Below, one piece after another: positions 22,467-31,610 of a stretch of 39,018 nt of DNA (position 1 is the stretch's first letter; every line of letters starts with the position of its first letter). The DNA comes from Candidatus Anoxychlamydiales bacterium (lineage in GTDB: Bacteria > Chlamydiota > Chlamydiia > Chlamydiales > SM23-39): positions 1 to 39,018 of the forward strand of contig JAAKFE010000006.1 of the NCBI GenBank assembly GCA_011065175.1. The letters are read 5' to 3'. The position numbers and the translations under genes are program-made. The notes under the pieces are model-generated. The model saw only the letters and a program-made list of their open reading frames with translations, had not been told where the DNA came from and ran no database searches.

Positions 22467-23987
22467 ATGAAAAATTTAAAATTTTTAGCTGATTTTTTTT
22501 ACTTTTATCCATCGCTTTTATATGGTTTATTTTTTTTACTAGGAGCTTCGAGCTGCCTTTTAAATAACTTATTTTTGTATCTAATTTCAGCTATAATTTT
22601 TCTGCTTTTACTCTTAGGAATAAAAAATAAAACAAAACTTTTTTTAATAGCTTTTTTTTATTTTTTTGCTTTCTTTTATTCTCTATTTTTTTATAGCGAT
22701 ATCAAAAAGATAAAAGAGCCACTAAACGGAGTTGGCTTTTTTAAAATTTCTTCAATAAAAGAAACCTATAGTTTTAATAGAAGATACTACATCTACAGTG
22801 GCACTTTAAAATCATTTAACTCTGATAAAATCAAATTCACAAAAAACATAAAAACTTCTATTTTTTCCAAAAAAAAACTCCCCTCGAACTATTTATATGA
22901 AGTAAAAGGAACATTAATCCCTAGAGATAATTTTCAATTTCAATTCCGCCTAAACAACTTAAAAAAAGTAAAGCAGATTAAAAATCTTGCAAATCTTAGA
23001 TTTTCCCTTAAAAAGAATTTTGAAAATTTCCTAAAGAAATCTATTTTTGATAGAAACTCAGCTTTATTTTTATACACTTTAATTACAGGTGAAAACTCAA
23101 GCAAATTTTTAGCATATAGTTTTTCAAAAATAGGTCTTCAACATGTTTTAGCAATATCAGGATTTCATTTTGGGATATTCACTCTATTTTTTTCTTACTT
23201 TTTAAATCTATTTCTCCCAAAAAAGCAAGTTATTTACATTTTAATATTTTTAGTTAGCTTATATTTTTTATTCATAGGGCCTCTCATATCGGTTCAAAGA
23301 GCTTTTATGATGATTCAAATAGCTCTTTTTGCATCGATAGCAAATAGAAGATATTTTGCCCTAAATGCACTCGGTATCAGTTTAATTATAATTCTATTAA
23401 TAGATCCAACAAACATTTTTAAAATTGGCTTTCAGTTAAGCTTTTTAAGTTCATTTGCGATACTTTTATCATTTGGAACCGTATCTAGCGTTTTTTCAAA
23501 AATCTTAAAAAAAAGAAACTCTTATGAGATAACTGAGCTAAATATTTCATCAAAAATCGGATATAGATTACTTTGTTTTATAAGAGATGGCATCACTCTT
23601 TCATTAACTGTAAATATCTTTATAATTCCTGTTATTTTATATCATTTTCACAAATTCTCATATTTAAGTTTCATCTATAATTTATTCATTCCTGTTTTAG
23701 TTGGATTTGCTATGGTTTTAACAATTTTTGGATTTATTTTTCATTTTGCACTTCCTTTTTTGAGTTTAGCTATAAATTACATAAATACCTATTTCACAAA
23801 ATTCATTTTAAAATTAATCACATATCCACCAGCAAAAATAGAGTTTTATTTGAGATATAAAAGTGTTTCATTTGAATTTGTAATAATTTACTTAGGAATA
23901 ATAATAACATCTTTTTTGATGTTAAGATATTATTTAAAAATTTTACAAACAAACGAAAATACCCCTGAATTCTGTAATTATTTATAG
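22467..23987 (+). CDS. comEC: ComEC/Rec2 family DNA-uptake channel, short form
   Basis: This 506-residue polytopic membrane protein has the ComEC competence core. The key stretch is LQHVLAISGFHFGIFTLFF near residue 225, followed by GPLISVQRAFMMIQIALFAS and a series of membrane segments to the C-terminus. The N-terminus has two to three hydrophobic helices and a soluble domain (about 80-190) with beta character. ComEC moves single-stranded DNA across the inner membrane. Unlike many ComEC proteins it has no C-terminal metallo-beta-lactamase domain. It is divergent from the hprK operon and ends before tRNA-His. The long runs of A before the ATG leave the ribosome binding site unclear. Confidence 0.85.
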   Translation: MKNLKFLADFFYFYPSLLYGLFFLLGASSCLLNNLFLYLISAIIFLLLLLGIKNKTKLFLIAFFYFFAFFYSLFFYSDIKKIKEPLNGVGFFKISSIKETYSFNRRYYIYSGTLKSFNSDKIKFTKNIKTSIFSKKKLPSNYLYEVKGTLIPRDNFQFQFRLNNLKKVKQIKNLANLRFSLKKNFENFLKKSIFDRNSALFLYTLITGENSSKFLAYSFSKIGLQHVLAISGFHFGIFTLFFSYFLNLFLPKKQVIYILIFLVSLYFLFIGPLISVQRAFMMIQIALFASIANRRYFALNALGISLIIILLIDPTNIFKIGFQLSFLSSFAILLSFGTVSSVFSKILKKRNSYEITELNISSKIGYRLLCFIRDGITLSLTVNIFIIPVILYHFHKFSYLSFIYNLFIPVLVGFAMVLTIFGFIFHFALPFLSLAINYINTYFTKFILKLITYPPAKIEFYLRYKSVSFEFVIIYLGIIITSFLMLRYYLKILQTNENTPEFCNYL

Positions 23988-24020
23988 AAAAACCCAATAA
24001 AGTTGTTGATAGATTCTGAT

Positions 24021-24047
24021 TTGACTTAAAATGGCACTTTAAGTCAA
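24021..24047. repeat. 10-bp perfect inverted repeat before tRNA-His
   Basis: TTGACTTAAA (24021-24030) and TTTAAGTCAA (24038-24047) pair exactly around a 7-base loop. It is 34 bases after the comEC stop and 18 before tRNA-His. It may help end comEC transcription. TTGACT within the left arm could also serve as a -35 box with a start just before the tRNA, but no clear -10 was seen at the right distance. Confidence 0.5.
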
Positions 24048-24064
24048 AATATATTAAAATTTAT

Positions 24065-24139
24065 GGCGATCGTAGCTCAGTTGGTTAGAGCGTCGGATTG
24101 TGATTCCGGATGTCGCGGGTTCGAGTCCCGTCGTTCGCC
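24065..24139 (+). tRNA. tRNA-His (anticodon GTG)
   Basis: The gene shows the extra 5' G (position -1, 24065) facing C73 that marks tRNA-His. The acceptor is GCGATCG with CGTTCGC, having one T-T mismatch. The D arm is GCTC-AGTTGGTTA-GAGC. The anticodon loop TTGTGAT gives GTG, and the T loop is TTCGAGT. CCA is not fully encoded. It lies between comEC and uppP. Confidence 0.93.
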
Positions 24140-24173
24140 CAGTTTTACTAATATATAACTATAGTTAGATCTT

Positions 24174-24959
24174 TTGAATTTTTTTGAATCTCTCTTCCTC
24201 GGCATAATCCAGGGAATCTCAGAGTTTTTTCCGATCTCATCATCTGCTCATTTAAAGCTTGCAAAACTTTTTTTTAAATCAGATGCTTTAAATGATCTAT
24301 ATTTATTTGATTTGGTTTGTCATTTAGGAACTTTGATTGCGAGTATCATATTTTTAAGAAAAGAGATTTTTAAAATTTTAAAAGACAAAAAAAAAGCATC
24401 TTTATTTATTTTTGCTATTTTGCCTCTTTTTCCATTTTATTTTCTTTTAAAACCTGTTAGAGAATTTTTCTCTGAAACGTATTTTCTGCCTTTTTTTTTA
24501 TTAATAACTAGTATTTTTTTATTTGTAGCTTCAAAACTAAAAATCAAAGAGATCGAGCCTTTAACTCATAGAAGAAAAATCAAAGATGTGCTTTTAATTG
24601 GGATCATGCAGGCATTAGCTTTAATTCCAGGGATTTCTAGAAGTGCATTTACAATAACATCAGCTTACTTTAGAGGTTGGAAATTATCTGAAGCTATAAG
24701 ATTTTCATTTTTACTTGCTATTCCAACAATTTTGGGAGGCTCATTTTTAGAGAGTTTGAAACATTTTTTAAAAAAAGAAACAACTTATAATTTAGCTATA
24801 TCTTCTTATATAATTGGATTTTTAGCGTCATTTTTAGTAGGTATTTTTGCAATTAGATACATTTTTTCTATAGATACCAATAAAAAATTAAGACCTTTTG
24901 CAATTTATTTATTTTGCTTAGCAATCTTTAGTTTTATTTTCTTAAATGCTATAAACTAA
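24174..24959 (+). CDS. uppP: UppP/BacA, undecaprenyl-diphosphatase
   Basis: UppP removes a phosphate from undecaprenyl diphosphate at the outer face of the inner membrane, recycling the lipid carrier for peptidoglycan and surface glycans. The 261-residue polytopic product has both family signatures: GIIQGISEFFPISSSAHLKL (residues 10-29) and PGISRSAFTITSAYFRG near 158. About seven or eight hydrophobic segments follow the usual pattern. The start used is a TTG at 24174, because the family N-terminus begins within about ten residues of the first signature and no ATG lies there; the ribosome binding site is not clear. ftsK starts 4 bases after the stop, so the two are cotranscribed. Confidence 0.93.
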   Translation: MNFFESLFLGIIQGISEFFPISSSAHLKLAKLFFKSDALNDLYLFDLVCHLGTLIASIIFLRKEIFKILKDKKKASLFIFAILPLFPFYFLLKPVREFFSETYFLPFFLLITSIFLFVASKLKIKEIEPLTHRRKIKDVLLIGIMQALALIPGISRSAFTITSAYFRGWKLSEAIRFSFLLAIPTILGGSFLESLKHFLKKETTYNLAISSYIIGFLASFLVGIFAIRYIFSIDTNKKLRPFAIYLFCLAIFSFIFLNAIN

Positions 24960-24963
24960 AAAT

Positions 24964-27312
24964 ATGAGAAAGCAAGTTAGAAAAAAAAGATTATCAAAGC
25001 CAAAAATAAAAAAATCTTCAAAAAAGAAAAAAAGAAATAAAAATTTTGAAGCTAGAGGACTTTTGATTCTATCTTTAACTCTATTATTATTTTTATCTCT
25101 TCTTAGTTTTGTAAAAGATATGCCTTCCTTAAATTGGCTTGGATTTTTAGGTTATTGGTCTGCTTATTTTTCTAGTTATCTTTTTGGATTTGCATCATTT
25201 TTACTTCCTTTATATTTAGGGTGGCTTGGAATAAAATATATCTCAGATAAAAAGTTAGATAATTTTGTATTCAAAACCATTAGTTTTTTTACTTTTTTAG
25301 TATCTGTTTGCTTTCTCTTAAGCATTTACGCAGATAAATATCCTCATTTAATGCAAGCTTACAAAAATAAAATATTTACAGATCAGATATATAAATATCT
25401 GCCATATCCTCATGTAGAAAACAGACATTTTCTGGGAGGTCAAATATTTTATTATATCTATAAAGATCTACCATTTTTTAATTTGCAAAAAATTTTGAGC
25501 TCTACTGGCTCAATGCTTATTTTTTCATCATCTTGCATGATTTCATTTTTGCTTTTTACAGGAATGAATGTAATTTCAAATGCAAAAAAGGTATTTATAA
25601 AAAGGCCAAAATCCAAAACTAAAAAAAGAAAAAAACAAAAACTTTTAAAAAGATTTATTATTTTTATCTTCGATAAGATTTCTAGAATGAGAGAAAAACA
25701 AAAATTAAAGAAAAAGATTCCTTTAACTCAAGTTAAAATAAGAGAGACTCTGCCAATTATTCAAACAGAAAAAAATATACCAAAATCAGAAGACAAAAAT
25801 ATAAAAGAGAAAAACGTTAAAATTAATACAAAAATAACTGATTTAGAATATAAAAAACCAACCTTTTTAGATAAATTAAAAAATCCATATCATCTACCAT
25901 CAGCTGATCTTTTAACAGACCCTGCTAAAATAGATCATCCAACTATTAAAAAAGAGTTAGAAAAACAAGCTGAAGTCTTAGAAGAAACCTTAAAAAATTT
26001 TGGTATCATTGCAAGAGTTGGAGAAATAAATTGTGGTCCTACTATCACCTCTTTCGAAGTCCATCCATCTATTGGTGTAAAAGTACAAAAAATCAAATCT
26101 TTAGAAAATGATATTGCACTAAATCTGCAAGCAAAATCAATTAGAATAATTGCTCCAATCCCTGGAAAAGCCGCAGTTGGTGTAGAAGTACCTTCTTTAT
26201 ACCCTCAAGAAGTCTCTTTAAAAGAGATGATAATAAATTATCAAAATGAAAACGCACAAAAATCTATTCCTATCTTACTTGGTAAAACAGTAACGGGTCA
26301 GTGCATAACTGCAGATTTAACAAAAATGCCACATCTTTTAATAGCTGGAGCTACAGGCTCTGGAAAATCTGTCTGTATTAATACACTCGTTATGTCCATT
26401 TTAATGAACTCCTCTCCAGAACATGTAAAACTACTTATGGTAGACCCTAAAAAAGTTGAGCTCACTCAATACTCTAATTTACCTCATATGTTAGCACCAG
26501 TAATTACAGAAGCGCATGGTGCATACGCTGCTCTTCAATGGCTCGTAAAAGAGATGAATTCTCGATATGATCTCTTAAAGCATTTAACGCTGAGAAATGT
26601 AACCGCTTTCAATCAAAGAAAAATGACTAAAAAAGAAAAAGAGCTCGATATTGAAGTTCCTGAAAAGATGCCTCTTATAGTTGCTATATTTGATGAATTC
26701 GCTGATCTTATGATGGTATCATCAGCTGATTTAGAGACTCCAATTGCTAGAATCGCTCAAATGGCAAGGGCTGTGGGGATTCATTTAATATTAGCTACTC
26801 AAAGACCCTCTAGAGAAGTAATAACAGGTATTATTAAAGCAAACTTCCCGTCTAGAATCGCTTTTAAAGTATCTTCTAGAATCAATTCTCAAATTATTTT
26901 AGATGAAGTTGGCGCTGAATCTCTTCTCGGAAATGGCGATCTATTATTTTCTCCTCCTGGCTCATCTCAGCTAATAAGAGCTCAAGGAGCATTTATTCGA
27001 GATGAAGATATTAACAAAGTTATTGATTTCATCTGCGCTAAATATCCACCAAACTATTTAATCCCTTCTTTTGATGCTATGGCAAAACAAGAAGAGTTAA
27101 ATAAATCATCTGATGCTAAAGATGCTTTATATAATCAAGCTCTAAACATCGTAATATCTACTAGAAATGCATCTACAACTTTTCTGCAAAGAAAGTTAAA
27201 GATTGGTTATGCTCGTGCAGCTTCAATAATGGATGAGCTAGAAGCTAATAGAATAATAGGCCCTCAAATCGGCTCAAAACCTAGAAAAATATTTTTAGTA
27301 GAAGATCAATAA
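24964..27312 (+). CDS. ftsK: FtsK/SpoIIIE DNA translocase
   Basis: FtsK pumps chromosome ends apart at division. The 782-residue product has a Lys/Arg-rich start, four membrane segments (about 28-50, 60-85, 95-120, 178-200), a Lys-rich linker to about 290, and the motor. The motor shows PTITSFEVHP, PHLLIAGATGSGKSVCINTLVMS with Walker A at about 461-468, IVAIFDEFADLM (Walker B), and HLILATQRPSREVITGIIKANFP. The last 65 residues form the gamma winged helix (TTFLQRKLKIGYARAASIMDELE...), which reads KOPS-type polarity sequences. It follows uppP by 4 bases. Its 3' end overlaps a small minus-strand gene by 7 bases. Chlamydiae lack FtsZ but keep FtsK, so it is part of their MreB-based division. Confidence 0.97.
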   Translation: MRKQVRKKRLSKPKIKKSSKKKKRNKNFEARGLLILSLTLLLFLSLLSFVKDMPSLNWLGFLGYWSAYFSSYLFGFASFLLPLYLGWLGIKYISDKKLDNFVFKTISFFTFLVSVCFLLSIYADKYPHLMQAYKNKIFTDQIYKYLPYPHVENRHFLGGQIFYYIYKDLPFFNLQKILSSTGSMLIFSSSCMISFLLFTGMNVISNAKKVFIKRPKSKTKKRKKQKLLKRFIIFIFDKISRMREKQKLKKKIPLTQVKIRETLPIIQTEKNIPKSEDKNIKEKNVKINTKITDLEYKKPTFLDKLKNPYHLPSADLLTDPAKIDHPTIKKELEKQAEVLEETLKNFGIIARVGEINCGPTITSFEVHPSIGVKVQKIKSLENDIALNLQAKSIRIIAPIPGKAAVGVEVPSLYPQEVSLKEMIINYQNENAQKSIPILLGKTVTGQCITADLTKMPHLLIAGATGSGKSVCINTLVMSILMNSSPEHVKLLMVDPKKVELTQYSNLPHMLAPVITEAHGAYAALQWLVKEMNSRYDLLKHLTLRNVTAFNQRKMTKKEKELDIEVPEKMPLIVAIFDEFADLMMVSSADLETPIARIAQMARAVGIHLILATQRPSREVITGIIKANFPSRIAFKVSSRINSQIILDEVGAESLLGNGDLLFSPPGSSQLIRAQGAFIRDEDINKVIDFICAKYPPNYLIPSFDAMAKQEELNKSSDAKDALYNQALNIVISTRNASTTFLQRKLKIGYARAASIMDELEANRIIGPQIGSKPRKIFLVEDQ

Positions 27313-27554
27313 GATTTAATTAGAGTATTTAATTCATGCTTTAGATCTATAACTTTTTTATTCCACTTGAGAGCTTTTTTTATGTTTTTTGCAAAAATAC
27401 CATTTTGAGTAATTTGAAGGTAATTTCTAGAAATTTTCTCCTCTTCATCGAGTTTAAGTTTTAGCTTGTTTATAGTTTCTGTATCTACTTTTTTTTGATT
27501 TTTAATTCTTTCGATAGCGTCTGCTAGTTCTTCGAGTTTAGTGATTCTCTTCAT
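27306..27554 (-). CDS. Hypothetical small coiled-coil protein
   Basis: This 82-residue frame has no recognised family. Nearly the whole chain is predicted helical with a charged heptad-like pattern (LEELADAIERIKNQKKV, INKLKLKLDEEEKI). It overlaps the ftsK 3' end by 7 bases in the opposite direction. No strong ribosome binding site is seen before 27554. It is a plausible gene but could be chance coding in AT-rich DNA. Confidence 0.45.
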   Translation of the reverse strand: MKRITKLEELADAIERIKNQKKVDTETINKLKLKLDEEEKISRNYLQITQNGIFAKNIKKALKWNKKVIDLKHELNTLIKSY

Positions 27555-27728
27555 TCGCCTAGTTTTGTGAAATAAAAAAGTTAATTTTACTCACACTCAA
27601 ATATTATTCAAGATATTTTTTTACTTTTTTTACTTTTTTTTAAACTCAAAAATCATCGCCTTAGACATAAATAGCTTAATACCAGCTGTATACGTTTAAA
27701 ATTAAAGCAATAATAATCAAGATTTTTC

Positions 27729-27757
27729 TTTACAAAAACTTAACAATCCCCTATACT
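27729..27757 (+). promoter_or_regulatory. Sigma70-type promoter for the membrane/coiled-coil gene
   Basis: TTTACA (27729-27734) and TATACT (27752-27757) are 17 bases apart, placing the start near 27764, about 33 bases before the ATG at 27797. The rest of the 27555-27796 gap is AT-rich with T-runs and shows no gene. Confidence 0.55.
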
Positions 27758-27796
27758 AGAGTTGTAGGTAAAGAAGAGGGTTAAAAGAAGAAAAAA

Positions 27797-29368
27797 ATGA
27801 GTATAAGTATATTAGCTACAGCAAAAGTTACCTTTGATGCTGAAAGCAGAATAAAGTCTGTTAACGATTTTTCGTATCCAAATACTACATATTTTAAAAA
27901 TTCTTCTCTTGAAAATGCCCTTAAAAGCCATCTAAACGACACTCTTGCAAATACAATAACTAGCTTAATTGATAAGGGAATTATCATTGACCAGAAATGC
28001 TACGTACAAGTGCTTGACAATGAAAGAGTTATATTGATAAGTGACATTGCTTCTTCAGAAGCTAAAACAAAAGATATAACAGAACATCTCACAGCTCCCA
28101 TTAAAGAGGCCGTTGCAAGATCTGCTGATAAGATTTCAAATCATTGCCTGTGGATTTTAGATAAAACAAAATCAAAATCAAAATCTCAAAAAAGCAATAA
28201 GACTACAACAGCTAAAAGTTCAAGCTCTATAGAAGAAAAATCTAAAAATATATTAGAAACGGCTTTTAAAAGCTTTTTAAGTGGTTTAGATTTTATATTT
28301 GTAAAAAAATTATACCATGCAAAAGCAGCTGATATTGCACAGCTTTCTTTATTTACATTTACAATATTAGTTACGGCTATAACTCTTTTCGCTCCGCATC
28401 TATCTTTTCTTCATTTTGCAGCCATCGGCACTAATTATTCTCTTCCAATTTTTGGTTCTTTAAATATTAGTGTTGGTCTATCTATTTTTGTTCAAGCTGC
28501 GAAAAACTTCGCAAAAGCTAAAAAAAATCAAAATAACGAGGAGATGATTTTAGCTCTCGTTAGCATGCTATTTTCATTTGCAATTATGACAACTGGTATA
28601 ACAGCTATTGCTCATTTTTCAAGTGATTTTGTATTTACAATGCTCCTTACTATATGTGCCGGCTTTTCATTTGGTGTAGGAACATATAACACTATAAAAA
28701 CACAAATGTTCAGAAAAAAACTAAATGATGCAAAAAATTTAAAAGAATTCTTAAAAGAGCAACTTGAAATTAACAAAGATGAATATGAAGATATAAAGAA
28801 AAAAACAGAGGCTTTAAAAGATGAAAAAGCAATAGAACTAGAAAAACTTCTTAAAAAATATTTATCTACTAAAGACTTTGATGAGATTAATGGAAAAACT
28901 ATAGATGACAAAAAAAATCTTCTTTTTAACTTAGAGCTTGGGATTCTTCAAAGAAAAAAAATAGCTAATGTAGAAAAGCTTTTAAGAAATAAACTTACAA
29001 AAAGAGCTATAGACTTTATAAATGGAGCTGAAGATCTATCTCTTGAAGAAGACATTAGAAAAGAGTTATTTTACAGAAATATAGCAGATGGCCTAAGAAT
29101 AATTGCAACTTCGCTATCAATCGGAGCTTTTGCATTTAAGAGCCTTTCAACCATTGATAATAAAAATACTCTAAAATTAATCTATTATTCTATGATGCTA
29201 ATATCTAAATTATCAGGATTTTGGCAAAACTATGTGCCTAGTTGGAGAAATGTCCCTGCTGATGAAAAAAAAGATATTAAAAAGCCAAAAACTATCTTAG
29301 AACATATGGCTAAAAGAGCAGAAAAGCTTCAAGCTGTAGCTCCAGAGCCACTTCCAATAACTCCTTAA
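27797..29368 (+). CDS. Hypothetical membrane protein with coiled coil, candidate inclusion-membrane or secreted protein
   Basis: The 523-residue product is unrecognised by family. It has a soluble start (1-120), a Lys/Ser-rich linker (122-150), then two hydrophobic hairpins at about 180-235 and 250-297 separated by a polar KAKKNQNNEE. A long charged coiled coil follows at 300-375, and two more hydrophobic segments at about 435-475. Closely spaced pairs of membrane helices with cytosolic arms are the hallmark of chlamydial inclusion-membrane (Inc) proteins, though here several pairs occur. There is no signal peptide. GAGGG lies about 20 bases upstream, and AAGAAGAAAA is closer to the ATG. Its stop is immediately adjacent to the convergent YycJ-like gene. 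It sits between ftsK and yycJ, which are near neighbours in Chlamydia, so it is probably an insertion. Confidence 0.65.
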   Translation: MSISILATAKVTFDAESRIKSVNDFSYPNTTYFKNSSLENALKSHLNDTLANTITSLIDKGIIIDQKCYVQVLDNERVILISDIASSEAKTKDITEHLTAPIKEAVARSADKISNHCLWILDKTKSKSKSQKSNKTTTAKSSSSIEEKSKNILETAFKSFLSGLDFIFVKKLYHAKAADIAQLSLFTFTILVTAITLFAPHLSFLHFAAIGTNYSLPIFGSLNISVGLSIFVQAAKNFAKAKKNQNNEEMILALVSMLFSFAIMTTGITAIAHFSSDFVFTMLLTICAGFSFGVGTYNTIKTQMFRKKLNDAKNLKEFLKEQLEINKDEYEDIKKKTEALKDEKAIELEKLLKKYLSTKDFDEINGKTIDDKKNLLFNLELGILQRKKIANVEKLLRNKLTKRAIDFINGAEDLSLEEDIRKELFYRNIADGLRIIATSLSIGAFAFKSLSTIDNKNTLKLIYYSMMLISKLSGFWQNYVPSWRNVPADEKKDIKKPKTILEHMAKRAEKLQAVAPEPLPITP

Positions 29369-30142
29369 TCAAAAAATAATTTTTTCAGATATTTTATCTT
29401 GATGAGCTATTGATAGTTTAGTTTTAGAGTTTTTTTCATTTAAAAGCTTTGTAAACATATCTAAAATGAGCTCTTTAGAGTTACTTTCGGAAGAAATATG
29501 AGCTATATGAATATGCTTTAAATTTGGATGTAATATCTCATCTAAAAGCTTTAAACAATCTTGATTAGATAAATGACCAAATCTAGATAAAACTCTTTGT
29601 TTATATACATGTGATCTCTTTGATGCATGTACATATGGGATATGATGATTTGATTCGATATACAAATAATCTAAATTTTTTAAGTTCTCTTTAACTAAAG
29701 ATGATACAAAACCCAAATCTGTACAAAACCCAAATTTTAGATTTTGATTTTTTATAATAAAACCGACGGGATCTGGAGTATCGTGAGGCAGAGAAAATGG
29801 TGAAATTTTTAGATCTTTATATTCGAACTCTTCTTGAGTTGTAAAAATTTTAAATTTAGGTAAAATATGTAAATTATTATAGATACTTTTTGCAGTATCA
29901 GAATTTGTAAAAATGGGAATATCTAATTTCTCTGTGATGATTTTTAAACCTGCTATATGATCAGAGTGTTCATGAGTGATTAAAATAGCATCAATATCTT
30001 CTAATTTTATGCCTATTTCATTTAGTCTAGAATTTAGCTGAAGAAAGGAAAGCCCTGCATCTATTAGTATCTTCGTCTCTTTAGAACCAAAATATATTGA
30101 GTTTCCTCTAGAGCCTGAAGCTAGCGGACAATATCCTATCAT
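29369..30142 (-). CDS. YycJ/WalJ-like metallo-beta-lactamase fold hydrolase
   Basis: The 257-residue product has the metallo-beta-lactamase fold. It starts CPLASGSRGNSIYFGSKETKILIDAG and has the metal motif ILITHEHSDHIAGL near residues 52-65. FCTDLGFV and ESNHHIPY come further on, and the last ligands lie in LGHLSNQ and HIAHISSES toward the C-terminus. YycJ-like proteins have 5' to 3' exonuclease or DNA-repair-linked activity in some bacteria; the exact substrate here is unknown. No signal peptide is visible. It shares its 3' boundary with the convergent membrane gene. Chlamydia keeps a YycJ homologue beside ftsK, which supports the assignment. Confidence 0.85.
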   Translation of the reverse strand: MIGYCPLASGSRGNSIYFGSKETKILIDAGLSFLQLNSRLNEIGIKLEDIDAILITHEHSDHIAGLKIITEKLDIPIFTNSDTAKSIYNNLHILPKFKIFTTQEEFEYKDLKISPFSLPHDTPDPVGFIIKNQNLKFGFCTDLGFVSSLVKENLKNLDYLYIESNHHIPYVHASKRSHVYKQRVLSRFGHLSNQDCLKLLDEILHPNLKHIHIAHISSESNSKELILDMFTKLLNEKNSKTKLSIAHQDKISEKIIF

Positions 30143-30238
30143 TTAAACCATCTAAAAAATCATTAATAATTTAAGATATGATAAATTTAGATAAAATACA
30201 TTTTTTTTGATAATTTTTTGCAAAATACTAAAAAAAAA

Positions 30239-31435
30239 TCAACTGATAGCATACCAAGGGATAACTTGAATACTTTTTCTTTTTTGAAACTCTTCTCCTG
30301 CATAAATTAAAGAGCCCTCTTTTTGAGGATTAGTTTTAATATTAAGCCAATAGTTAAGATTATCAAAAAATTGATTTGAGATTGTTTGAGAAGACTTTAT
30401 TTCAATAGGAAACAGCAAATGATTTCCTTTATCTATTAAAACATCAATTTCATGACCCGATCTTTCTTGCCAAAAATATATTGGTGGTTTTTGATCATGG
30501 TGATAATAAGATTTCATTATTTCAGACATAACAAAAGTTTCGAAAATTCCTCCGATATGAGGATGAAATCTTAAATCTTCTATTTTAGTAATTCTGAGTA
30601 AATAACATAAAAGGCCTGTATCTAAAAAATAAATTTTTGCAGACTTAGTAAGTCTTTTATTAAAATTATTATAATAAGGCTCTAAAAAAAATATAATATA
30701 GCTAGCTTCTAAAACACTTAGCCATCTTCTTATTGTTGAGTGAGTAAGACCTAAATCATTACCAAGAGAAGTTAAATTTATTTTTTGTGCGCATCTTCCA
30801 GCTAACATTTTTAAAAATTTTTCAAAAATTTTAAGATCTCCCACATGTAAAAGAGCTTGCAAATCTTTAGTTACATATGTATCAATATATTCTCTATAAA
30901 ATTGTTTAGGATCTAATTTCATGTGATATATTCTAGGAAACATTCCATGAAATAAATAATAATATAAACTATTTTTAGGAGGTTTTGGTTTATTTAAACT
31001 TTCTAAAAGCCAAAATTTTTGACAATTTCTTTGAGATAATTCTGCTAAAGAGAAAGGTAATAGAGATAAACGAGCGCATCTACCTGTTAAAGTTTGAGAA
31101 ATTTTTTCATTTAATAAAAATTGTTGAGAACCAGTTAATATAAAACGCCCTGTTTTGGGATTATTATCTACATTACTTTGTAAGTACGAAAATATTTCAG
31201 GAGCTTGCTGAATTTCATCAAAAATTACGTTATTATTATATCTATCTAAAAAACCTCTTGGGTCATTAATTGCATATCCTCTTATATCAGGATCTTCTAA
31301 AGAAACATACTCATAATTAGGACATACTTTTTTTGCCAATGTAGTTTTACCAGATTGACGAGGACCTGTGATAGTAACAATAGGATATTTTGTTAAGTAA
31401 TGCTTTAAATATTTTGATAAACTACGCTTTAACAT
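30239..31435 (-). CDS. AAA-type ATPase with DUF4143 domain
   Basis: The 398-residue product has an N-terminal ATPase part, with Walker A TITGPRQSGKTTLAKKV (residues 20-36), Walker B NNVIFDEIQQAPEIF near 68-82, and sensor LTGSQQFLL near 100. A winged-helix-like middle follows, then a C-terminal DUF4143 region ending in EIDVLIDKGNHLLFPIEIKSS, a restriction-endonuclease-like E-D-EIK core. Proteins of this kind are common in bacteria and archaea, are often laterally transferred, and have no settled function. It stands alone in the minus direction between the yycJ and E1 genes. A 27-bp palindrome lies about 53 bases upstream of its ATG, suggesting self-regulation. It looks complete. Confidence 0.85.
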   Translation of the reverse strand: MLKRSLSKYLKHYLTKYPIVTITGPRQSGKTTLAKKVCPNYEYVSLEDPDIRGYAINDPRGFLDRYNNNVIFDEIQQAPEIFSYLQSNVDNNPKTGRFILTGSQQFLLNEKISQTLTGRCARLSLLPFSLAELSQRNCQKFWLLESLNKPKPPKNSLYYYLFHGMFPRIYHMKLDPKQFYREYIDTYVTKDLQALLHVGDLKIFEKFLKMLAGRCAQKINLTSLGNDLGLTHSTIRRWLSVLEASYIIFFLEPYYNNFNKRLTKSAKIYFLDTGLLCYLLRITKIEDLRFHPHIGGIFETFVMSEIMKSYYHHDQKPPIYFWQERSGHEIDVLIDKGNHLLFPIEIKSSQTISNQFFDNLNYWLNIKTNPQKEGSLIYAGEEFQKRKSIQVIPWYAIS

Positions 31436-31487
31436 CTATAAACTCGCTTACTTTTATTTATATAATACTTTTTTTATATTTTTATGT

Positions 31488-31514
31488 CAAATTGAATATT
31501 CAATATTCAATTTG
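31488..31514. promoter_or_regulatory. 27-bp palindrome upstream of the DUF4143 ATPase gene
   Basis: The sequence reads CAAATTGAATATT-C-AATATTCAATTTG: 13-base arms with a single central base. Because the arms are exact reverse complements it is a good operator-like site. It is about 53 bases upstream of the minus-strand ATPase start at 31435 and about 97 from the E1 gene's end. It could bind a dimeric regulator. AT-richness makes some palindromes expected, but an exact one of this length is less likely by chance. Confidence 0.6.
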
Positions 31515-31610
31515 TCATATCCCTAAATTACAAATTGCTAATTTTTAATGATTTATAGAATTGGCAGCAAAATAAAATTACATGAAATTTTTCTGATTTT
31601 TATAAAAAAA

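Noticed and set aside
28612-28911. Minus-strand 99-codon Ser/Phe-rich frame inside the large membrane/coiled-coil gene
   Set aside because: It is the antisense of a Lys/Glu-rich coiled-coil segment, which always produces such frames.
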